A DNA stretch of 5,739 nt from Gammaproteobacteria bacterium (GTDB taxonomy: Bacteria; Pseudomonadota; Gammaproteobacteria; Arenicellales; Poriferihabitantaceae): assembly GCA_020027415.1 (NCBI GenBank), contig JAHRAW010000037.1, positions 1-5,739 on the forward strand, written 5' to 3'. The translations under genes and the position numbers were made by a program. A model generated the notes under the pieces. The model saw only the letters and a list, made by a program, of their open reading frames with translations, ran no database searches and was not told the origin of the DNA. The first letter of the stretch is position 1, and each line of letters starts with the position of its first letter. Positions 1 to 5,227 of the stretch are shown piece by piece.

Positions 1-20
1 TTGAAATCAATTGATTTCAA
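1..20. repeat. Perfect 20-bp palindrome downstream of gfa
   Basis: Bases 1-20 (TTGAAATCAATTGATTTCAA) read identically on both strands, with no central spacer. The site ends 19 bp beyond the gfa stop codon and is clearly more AT-rich than the surrounding DNA. It touches the window edge, so the symmetry may extend further or belong to the promoter of the next gene. It could be an operator for a dimeric regulator or the stem of a termination hairpin; no U-tract is visible inside the window. Confidence 0.6.
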
Positions 21-39
21 TTCGTTTCATGCGCGATTA

Positions 40-546
40 TCATTTCTTCCCGCCTTCTCCTGCTGATGAAAACAAGGCTTGCCAACGTTGCAGGCTCGGT
101 TGCGGAAAATACTCGTGCACTTTATAATTTCCGCCCACCGCCGGCACGCCTTCGGCAAGCGTCACCCATGGTTGTTTTGAGTCCGTGAAAAAGTGGATGT
201 TCGGCGGAAAACGATGCGCTTCATCCAACGTGCCGACGCGAATAAAGCCGAGCGCATCGCCGGCGGTGGCATAGTGACTCCACGCCACCACCCCGCATTT
301 CGCGCAGCGCAGCAGGCGTTGCCCTTTGCCGCTTGGGGTTGGAATGTCCATCGCTTGCGGCGCTTCGCCAAGGGACACGATATAGCTCGTCTCTAACATG
401 GCGTTCAGCGCAAACGCAGCGCCGCTTTGGCGCTGACACCAAGTGCAGTGACAGCAATTCACAAACAACGGCTGGCGCGTTAATCGGTAGCGCAACGCGC
501 CGCAAGCGCAACCGCCGGCGGCGGAAAATGGTTGCTCTTGGTTCAT
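40..546 (-). CDS. GFA-family (Gfa/CENP-V domain) zinc protein
   Basis: This 168-residue protein belongs to the GFA family, named after the glutathione-dependent formaldehyde-activating enzyme. Most members are small zinc-binding proteins whose substrate is unknown. The family cysteines are all visible: C13 and C15 in GGCACGALRY, the CHC-x2-C cluster at C32, C34 and C37 followed by QRQSGAAF, and a CAKC pair at C81/C84. In characterised members these hold one structural and one catalytic-type zinc. There is no signal peptide or membrane segment, so it is probably cytoplasmic. An in-frame ATG lies 27 codons upstream, but I chose the ATG at 544-546 because GAGG sits 7 nt before it and because the upstream extension (T-rich, no domain similarity) does not look like family sequence. 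It lies 132 bp after alkB and may have its own promoter. The family assignment is firm. A true formaldehyde-glutathione activity is not shown, since most homologues are generic 'GFA family protein'. Confidence 0.92.
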   Translation of the reverse strand: MNQEQPFSAAGGCACGALRYRLTRQPLFVNCCHCTWCQRQSGAAFALNAMLETSYIVSLGEAPQAMDIPTPSGKGQRLLRCAKCGVVAWSHYATAGDALGFIRVGTLDEAHRFPPNIHFFTDSKQPWVTLAEGVPAVGGNYKVHEYFPQPSLQRWQALFSSAGEGGKK

Positions 547-678
547 TGGTTGCGCCTCATGGTTTTTTGTCGTTGTCGTCACCGGGCGGACTGCGCCGGC
601 GCTCTCGCCAACGGATATGCAATGCATTGTTGCATGTTTTCTGCGCCGTTGCCGGCTTTTTCAGCGGCGTTAAGCCAG
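547..678. other. alkB-gfa intergenic gap
   Basis: This 132-bp gap lies between the alkB stop and the chosen gfa start. It contains the GAGG ribosome binding site for gfa at about 554-557 and an inverted repeat at 617-635. I found no convincing -35/-10 pair. A short GC hairpin (GCCG-TTGC-CGGC) followed by five Ts reads on the plus strand at about 646-661. It would only serve plus-strand transcripts, and no plus-strand gene is visible here. Confidence 0.6.
617..635. repeat. Inverted repeat upstream of gfa
   Basis: The 6-bp arms ATGCAA (617-622) and TTGCAT (630-635) are separated by 7 bp. A 10-bp perfect palindrome, CAATGCATTG (620-629), overlaps them. The site is about 70-90 bp upstream of the gfa start, a plausible place for an operator. 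The symmetry is directly visible. A role as a regulator-binding site is inference, and sites of this length can arise by chance. Confidence 0.4.
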
Positions 679-1287
679 TTAACTTGCAGGTTGAACTGCC
701 GCTTGGGAAACCAGTCGGAAAGTCAGGTTGATTCGCGCCCCGACCGGTTTGCGGGTGCGCGGCACGGCGTGCCGCCAGTGGCGTTGCGTTGCGCCTTGCA
801 TCACCAACAGCGAACCATGTTGCAACATGATTTTTACGCTCGCGAGGTTTTTCCGCCGCTTGTGGCGCATCACAAAACAGCGCGGCGCGCCGAGACTAAG
901 CGAAGCGATGGGCGCATCCGCGGCGAGTTCCTTTTCGTCATCGGAATGCCAACCCATGGCGTCGTCGCCGTTGCGATATAAATTCAGCAACACGCTGTTG
1001 AAACGCGCCGCGGTGCAAGCCTCTATCTGGCGGCGCAACTGCTGCAAAGTTTCACACCACGGCAACGGGTGATGGACCGCGCCGGAATAAATATAAACCG
1101 CCGCCGGATCGCCATACCAAGCCGCCAAGCGCGGTGAGCGCACCGTTTTACCGAATAACCGCAGACGCGGTTGTCGCCACACCGCGGTACGTTTGAGGTG
1201 TGAAAAAAAGTGATCGGCGCCCCGCGTATCCAAAAAATCTGTGCGCAAATAACACTCACCATCCGGCAACAAAATCACTTCTTTCAT
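679..1287 (-). CDS. alkB: AlkB-family 2-oxoglutarate/Fe(II) dioxygenase (alkylated-base repair)
   Basis: This 202-residue protein is an AlkB-type oxidative demethylase. The family uses Fe(II), O2 and 2-oxoglutarate to remove methyl lesions such as 1-methyladenine and 3-methylcytosine from DNA, releasing formaldehyde. The key residues are in place: the N-x-Y-x2-G run (N102, Y104, G107) leads to the iron ligands H114 and D116 in GWHSDDE, the third ligand is H173 in WRHAVPRT, and the 2-oxoglutarate arginine motif is R185-INLTF-R191. The short form and the layout (HHPLPW, then WHSDDE, then RINLTFR) resemble the ALKBH2/ALKBH3-like bacterial group more than E. coli AlkB. A GTG four codons upstream is also in frame, but the ATG at 1285-1287 has GGAG 6 nt before it and is the better start. 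That ATG overlaps the stop of a mini-ORF (ATGA). The exact lesion spectrum cannot be told from sequence. Confidence 0.95.
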   Translation of the reverse strand: MKEVILLPDGECYLRTDFLDTRGADHFFSHLKRTAVWRQPRLRLFGKTVRSPRLAAWYGDPAAVYIYSGAVHHPLPWCETLQQLRRQIEACTAARFNSVLLNLYRNGDDAMGWHSDDEKELAADAPIASLSLGAPRCFVMRHKRRKNLASVKIMLQHGSLLVMQGATQRHWRHAVPRTRKPVGARINLTFRLVSQAAVQPAS

Positions 1288-1382
1288 GCGCCGCTCCACG
1301 CAACCATCTTTGCGGGATTAAACCAATGCGAGGAGTCCATGGCTTGTTGGATGCGTTTCATCAGCGGCGCAAGCCACTGCAT
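1284..1382 (-). CDS. Mini-ORF bridging the DUF836 gene and alkB; possible FAD-linked oxidase C-terminal remnant
   Basis: This small frame gives 32 residues from the ATG at 1380-1382, or 25 residues from the ATG at 1359-1361. The second start overlaps the DUF836 stop as TGATG. The frame ends in a TGA that overlaps the alkB start as ATGA, so it exactly fills the gap between the two genes. The peptide includes LMKRIQQAMD followed closely by WFNPAKM. This resembles the '(L/I)K-x-x-x-DP-x-x-x-(F/L)NPGK(M/V)' ending of FAD-linked oxidases such as GlcD and GlcE. I recognise that resemblance from family knowledge, not from a search. It may be a gene remnant, a real tiny coupling ORF, or chance. No strong Shine-Dalgarno sequence precedes either start. 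Confidence 0.35.
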   Translation of the reverse strand: MQWLAPLMKRIQQAMDSSHWFNPAKMVAWSGA

Positions 1383-1678
1383 GACAGCGCCGCTTGCAAT
1401 TCGTCTTGCTCAAGAAAATAGTAGCAAATTGGTTGTTCGTTTGCTTGCGCGCCCGCCACTATCGCCAACGCCGGCACGCATTCATGGTAGCGGCTATACC
1501 AGCGCGCGTCTTGTGAAATATCCCGCTCGGTGATTTTGAAGGGACGCAAATCGTCACGCGCCGCCCACTCGCGTTTGACTGCAAGCAACTCGCGCGCCAT
1601 GTCATCGCACAGGTGGCAACCATGCTTGCGATAAAAATAAATGGTCAGCGGGGCGGCGGCTGGTGCGGGCTTGTTCAT
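1361..1678 (-). CDS. Glutaredoxin-like DUF836 family protein
   Basis: This 105-residue protein has the glutaredoxin-like fold of the DUF836 family. A first beta strand (LTIYFYRKHG) leads into the redox motif C21-H-L-C24, followed by a helix (DDMARELLAV). It then has a 'DIS' strand end at D53, the conserved VPA turn (V68-P69, the cis-proline position of thioredoxin folds) and a YYFLEQDEL end. These features suggest a small cytoplasmic thiol-disulfide protein, but its partner is unknown. The N-terminus carries a short Ala/Pro run (residues 4-10). The start has no strong Shine-Dalgarno sequence, and no other in-frame start would keep the first strand. The last six residues (CSGLRR) lie in DNA shared with the overlapping mini-ORF, and the family's usual end falls near 'ELQAAL', so the tail may be secondary. 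It follows ligA by 41 bp, consistent with an operon. Confidence 0.85.
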   Translation of the reverse strand: MNKPAPAAAPLTIYFYRKHGCHLCDDMARELLAVKREWAARDDLRPFKITERDISQDARWYSRYHECVPALAIVAGAQANEQPICYYFLEQDELQAALSCSGLRR

Positions 1679-1692
1679 CGGCGTATTTAGTC

Positions 1693-1740
1693 CGCTTGCG
1701 ACTGCGACTGCAATTACGATTACGATTGCAATTGCGCTTG
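1693..1740. repeat. Imperfect hexanucleotide repeat spanning the ligA stop
   Basis: Eight consecutive 6-bp units fill these 48 bases. On the plus strand they follow C(G/A)(A/C)(T/C)T(G/A); the first and last units are both CGCTTG, and CGACTG occurs twice in tandem. In the ligA frame each unit is two codons, mostly Gln plus Ser/Leu. Two neighbouring units (1711-1716 and 1717-1722) carry A in the last place, which turns CAA into TAA on the coding strand. The second of these (1720-1722) is the ligA stop. The repeat is directly visible; its origin by slippage or duplication is inference. Confidence 0.85.
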
Positions 1741-3843
1741 AATCATATCTAAAAACTGTTGTTCATCCAGCACCGTGATTTGCAAATTCTCGGCTTGCTC
1801 AACTTTGCTCCCGGCGTTCTCTCCCGCCACCACATAGTCGGTTTTTTTAGAAACGTTGCCGGTGACTTGTGCGCCGACGGCTTGCAACATCCGTTTCGCT
1901 GCGCTGCGCGGCATCGTCAGCGCGCCGCTTAGCGCCACCGTTTTGTCGGCAAAAATGTGATTATGGTTGCTTGCATCGCGGCGCCCGGTCGGTTGCGGAC
2001 AACGCACCCCGGCGGCGAGTAGTTTGTCAATCACCTCGCGATTATGTTGCTGGCGAAAGAATGTCACGATACTTTTCGCGACCACTGGACCAATATCCGC
2101 AATCTCTTGCAACGCTTCTTCGCCGGCTTCCATCACTTTCGCAAGTTGCGGTAGATTGGCAGCCAGTGTTTGCGCGGTGGCTTCGCCGACTAACGGAATT
2201 CCCAACGCGTATAAGAACCTCGCTAAGGTGGCGCGCTTGCGTTGATGGATGGACGCCAACAAGTTGGTCGCCGATTTTTTCGCCATTCTTTCCAAACTTT
2301 CAATTTGCTCCACTGATAACGCGTATAAATCGGCGACCGTGTTGATCAATTTTTGCGCGAGCATTTGCTCCACCAATTTATCGCCAAGCCCGTCAATGTT
2401 CATAGCCGCGCGACTGGCAAAGTGCTTGATGTTTTCCTTGCGTTGCGCGGCGCAATGAAGCCCCCCGCTGCAACTCGCGATCACGCCGTCGCGCGCATAG
2501 ACGATGTGGGAATCGCATACCGGACATCGCGCGGGGAATTTAAATTTGCGCGCGCGCGGCGGTCGTTCCGCCATCAGCACCGACAGCACTTCGGGGATTA
2601 CATCGCCGGCGCGCCGCACGATGACGCTGTCACCGACGCGCACATCCAACCGCTCAATCTCGTCACGATTGTGTAAGGTGGCGTTGGCTACCGTGGCGCC
2701 GCCGACAAACACCGGTTTTAACCGCGCCACTGGCGTAATCGCGCCGCTGCGTCCGACCTGCAGTTCAATTTTTTCCACCACCGTGCGCTCTTCCTGAGCC
2801 GGGAACTTATGCGCCAACGCCCAGCGCGGCGCGCGGCTGGTATGCCCCAACGCGTGTTGCCAATCCAAGCGCGACACTTTATACACCACGCCATCAATAT
2901 CAAACGGCAACTCGGCGCGCCGCTTGCGCATCCGCCGATAGTATTCAAGGCAGCCGTTCACCCCGATCACGCGCTCGCTGAGCTGCAACACCGGCAACCC
3001 CATGCCGGCGAGCCATTGCATCGTTTCCCAATGCGTTGGCGGTAACTTTGCGCCGCGCGCTTCGGCAACGGCATGGCAATACATATTCAAGGGGCGCGAA
3101 CGCGTAACTTGCGGATCCAACTGACGGACACTGCCGGCGGCGGCGTTGCGCGGATTAACAAACGGTTGCTCCGGTTTTTTTGGTTTTTTGAGTTGTCGGC
3201 GCTGTGTTTCATCCGCTTGTTCATATTCGGCCATGGCTTGTGCATATTGCTGTTGCTGTTCGCGGCGTTCGCGGTTGAGTTGCGCAAAGCGGTCTTTGCG
3301 CATCAACACTTCCCCGCGCACCTCCATCATTTCGGGAATCAAGTCGCCCTGCAAACGAGTTGCATCGCCCAACACTTGCCGCATGTTCTGCGTGATGTTT
3401 TCGCCTTGGCGACCGTCTCCGCGCGTGGCGGCGCGCACCAACCAACCGTTTTCAAAACGCAAACTGACCGCCAACCCGTCCAGTTTCACTTCGGCGACAT
3501 ATTCTATCGGCGCGTCTTCCAACGCCGTCCGCTCGCGCACTCTTTGGTCAAAAGAATTAACTTGTTCATGCGTAAAAGCGTTTGCCAAAGAAAGCATCGG
3601 CACTTCATGCGCCACCTCGGAGAAAGTTTTGGCGACCGCGCTGCCGACTTTTTGCGTCGGCGAAGCCGCCGTAACAAACTCAGGGTGCGATTTTTCCAGC
3701 GCCTCTAATTCCTGCAACAATCGGTCGTACTCGCCATCCGTGATTTGCGGGTTGTCAAGGTGGTGGTAACAATAGTTGTGATATTCCAGTTGCTCCCTGA
3801 GCGCGACAATTTTTGCGGCGATTTTCCGCTGCGCGCTGTTCAT
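1720..3843 (-). CDS. ligA: NAD-dependent DNA ligase LigA
   Basis: LigA seals nicks in duplex DNA during replication and repair, using NAD+ as the AMP donor. The 707-residue protein shows the complete domain order. The N-terminal Ia region (YHNYCYHHLDNPQITDGEYD, residues 21-40) binds NAD. The adenylation domain has the nucleophilic lysine K120 in VKLDG, plus RGDG (141-144), EVRGEVL (174-180), NPRNAAAGS (230-238) and DGVVYK (317-322). The OB fold contains VGRSGAITPVA (363-373). A four-cysteine zinc finger follows (C440, C443, C458, C464), then helix-hairpin-helix repeats (about 483-600) and a BRCT domain (about 628-705). It is about 36 residues longer than the 671-residue E. coli enzyme, mostly because of a charged insertion near 190-228. 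Its ATG overlaps the zipA stop (ATGA), with only a weak GGTG upstream, so it probably relies on translational coupling. The stop lies inside a hexanucleotide repeat. Confidence 0.99.
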   Translation of the reverse strand: MNSAQRKIAAKIVALREQLEYHNYCYHHLDNPQITDGEYDRLLQELEALEKSHPEFVTAASPTQKVGSAVAKTFSEVAHEVPMLSLANAFTHEQVNSFDQRVRERTALEDAPIEYVAEVKLDGLAVSLRFENGWLVRAATRGDGRQGENITQNMRQVLGDATRLQGDLIPEMMEVRGEVLMRKDRFAQLNRERREQQQQYAQAMAEYEQADETQRRQLKKPKKPEQPFVNPRNAAAGSVRQLDPQVTRSRPLNMYCHAVAEARGAKLPPTHWETMQWLAGMGLPVLQLSERVIGVNGCLEYYRRMRKRRAELPFDIDGVVYKVSRLDWQHALGHTSRAPRWALAHKFPAQEERTVVEKIELQVGRSGAITPVARLKPVFVGGATVANATLHNRDEIERLDVRVGDSVIVRRAGDVIPEVLSVLMAERPPRARKFKFPARCPVCDSHIVYARDGVIASCSGGLHCAAQRKENIKHFASRAAMNIDGLGDKLVEQMLAQKLINTVADLYALSVEQIESLERMAKKSATNLLASIHQRKRATLARFLYALGIPLVGEATAQTLAANLPQLAKVMEAGEEALQEIADIGPVVAKSIVTFFRQQHNREVIDKLLAAGVRCPQPTGRRDASNHNHIFADKTVALSGALTMPRSAAKRMLQAVGAQVTGNVSKKTDYVVAGENAGSKVEQAENLQITVLDEQQFLDMIQAQLQS

Positions 3844-5105
3844 CCAGTTGCACCGCTTGCTGAAAAGAGTCGCACGGCTTCATCGCCGCCGGGAGGGATG
3901 CCCAGTTGCGTCATTTCGGCGGCGGCTTGGTGGATGGATTGGCGCATCGCATGCACCGCCGCCTCGCCCGACTCAACCCGCCCAACCACTTTAATCTCGC
4001 CTTTGATGTTGGCGGCGAAGGCGTGGGCGGCATCCAGCATCTCAGTAACAACCGCCCCCGGCGCGCGGTGGAGCGCCGGTCTGGTGAAAAAAATCACGCC
4101 GTCGGTCTGCAATGATTTGAGATCGGCGAAATCAAAGCGACCGTGATTGTGCTTATCGGCGTCGGCGAGGCTGTATAAAACCGCTTGGTTGGCATCGCCG
4201 GCTTTGAAACACGCGTAATGGTCGCCGTCTCGCGCCAAACCCGCTTGCGCGGCGCAGCGCTCAATTGCCGCGCCGGTAAAGTGTGGTTCGCCATGCGGTT
4301 GCGGGCTGATATGGAGCGCGCAAACGGCGTCAAAATGGCGGATGAATTCGGCGAGCGCGGCGGCTTGGGCGAGCGCATTTTCCACGTTCGTCATCAACGC
4401 AAATTTGCGCTCGGTGCATTCCGCCAACTTTGCCACCAACGCCAAAAACCGAGTCATCTCCCGCTCGCTGAGTGCGCCGTTGCGGTCGGCAAGTTGCAGG
4501 CTCAGCACCAAATCGTCAAATCGCGACGCCTCCGCTTGGTGCTGCACATCGCACCACTCATGCTGGCCCACCTTGCGCCCGTGAAAGTGGCTGGCTTTGG
4601 TAAAGTGCGAGGCTCTGTCGCGATAGATGCCAAGCACCGTTTCTCTGCCGACATCGCGTTGCCCAGTGATTTTCACCCAGTAATCAATCTGACTTAATTG
4701 TTCAAAGCCAACCGCCGGGCGGCGGCGAAATCGATTCGTTTGCTCTGCCGATGGGAGATCCGACGCCGATGGAAAACGCGGCGTTCGCAAATCCTCGGCA
4801 GGTTGCGCAAGCGCATCCGGGTCGGCTTGCGCGGGCGCTAAAAAACTATGCTCGGCATGCAAAGACTGCCGCGGTTGGTGAGGCTGGCGGCGCTCAGTGG
4901 TTTCGCGACCCGGCAAATTTTCAGCGCGCCACTGAAACTGCGCCAAGTCACCCAGTATGGGATTCGGTCGCGCATCGTTACGCCGCCCCGCTCCGGCAAA
5001 CTTCTGCGCGGCTTGCGAGCGACTCTGCCATTTGGATATCAGGTAGACCGCAAGCACCACAATGAAGCCAATACCAAGCAGCACAATCTGTAAATTCAGC
5101 GCCAC
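3840..5105 (-). CDS. zipA: Cell division protein ZipA (FtsZ-binding membrane anchor)
   Basis: ZipA ties FtsZ polymers to the inner membrane during early division. This 421-residue protein has one N-terminal membrane segment (about residues 4-23) followed by basic residues K25 and R29, giving the expected N-out, C-in orientation. A Pro/Gln/Arg-rich linker follows (about 30-130), then a segment with IDYWVKI (140-146) and SLQLADRNGALSE (202-214). The C-terminal FtsZ-binding domain lies at about 256-403 (ALHISP, VLYSLAD, TDGVIFFTRP, then a long helix to the end). The 140-230 segment is absent from E. coli ZipA but matches what I recall of betaproteobacterial ZipA-like proteins. The start is a GTG: an in-frame TGA lies three codons upstream, and GGTGA sits 6 nt before the GTG as a good ribosome binding site. 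Its TGA overlaps the ligA ATG. The position between smc and ligA supports the name. Confidence 0.92.
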   Translation of the reverse strand: MALNLQIVLLGIGFIVVLAVYLISKWQSRSQAAQKFAGAGRRNDARPNPILGDLAQFQWRAENLPGRETTERRQPHQPRQSLHAEHSFLAPAQADPDALAQPAEDLRTPRFPSASDLPSAEQTNRFRRRPAVGFEQLSQIDYWVKITGQRDVGRETVLGIYRDRASHFTKASHFHGRKVGQHEWCDVQHQAEASRFDDLVLSLQLADRNGALSEREMTRFLALVAKLAECTERKFALMTNVENALAQAAALAEFIRHFDAVCALHISPQPHGEPHFTGAAIERCAAQAGLARDGDHYACFKAGDANQAVLYSLADADKHNHGRFDFADLKSLQTDGVIFFTRPALHRAPGAVVTEMLDAAHAFAANIKGEIKVVGRVESGEAAVHAMRQSIHQAAAEMTQLGIPPGGDEAVRLFSASGATG

Positions 5106-5227
5106 TTTATGTCACCGTCGGTTCAGTTGGAAAACAATTTACCGCATCGTATCGCCGCCGCCATGGCGCTGCAAGCGCGCCCATTGTGACGGTTGCGCTC
5201 GCTGCCATCCACGCTCACCGACGCCGC
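5106..5227. other. smc-zipA intergenic gap
   Basis: This 122-bp gap holds a candidate zipA promoter (5146-5174) and the GGTGA ribosome binding site of zipA (about 5112-5116). It also holds a 15-bp word that recurs in the 3' end of smc, and a small GC-rich inverted repeat (GGCGC...GCGCC, about 5165-5182). That inverted repeat is not followed by a T-run on the transcribed strand, so I do not call it a terminator. smc and zipA may therefore still be partly co-transcribed. Confidence 0.6.
5146..5174 (-). promoter_or_regulatory. Candidate sigma-70 promoter for zipA-ligA
   Basis: On the minus strand, TTGCAG (5174-5169) and TACGAT (5151-5146) are separated by exactly 17 bp. The -10 keeps the key T1, A2 and T6 of TATAAT; the -35 keeps only TTG of TTGACA. 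The start of transcription would fall near 5139, giving a leader of roughly 35 nt before the zipA GTG. The match is modest and has not been tested. Confidence 0.35.

Noticed and set aside
547..627. 27-codon N-terminal extension of the GFA protein from the ATG at 625-627
   Set aside because: The extension shows no family similarity and its ATG sits in the inverted repeat. The inner ATG has GAGG at the right distance.
646..661. GC hairpin followed by Ts on the plus strand
   Set aside because: The stem is only 4 bp and the T-run serves plus-strand transcripts, but no plus-strand gene is present.
333..981. Plus-strand frames opposite gfa and alkB
   Set aside because: They run antisense to confidently assigned genes and are low in recognisable motifs.
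1288..1299. GTG start for AlkB four codons upstream
   Set aside because: GGAG within this stretch is placed 6 nt before the ATG at 1285-1287, which fits an ATG start and the ATGA overlap better.
3073..3769. Long plus-strand open frames (over 200 codons) opposite ligA
   Set aside because: Their translations are Arg/Ser/Cys-rich with no recognisable domain, and they lie wholly antisense to a clear LigA. They are typical shadow frames in GC-rich DNA.
4185..4697. 170-codon plus-strand frame opposite zipA
   Set aside because: It is antisense to the conserved part of ZipA and shows no family features.
5165..5182. GC-rich inverted repeat in the smc-zipA gap as a terminator
   Set aside because: There is no T-run after it on the transcribed strand, and it overlaps the candidate -35 element.
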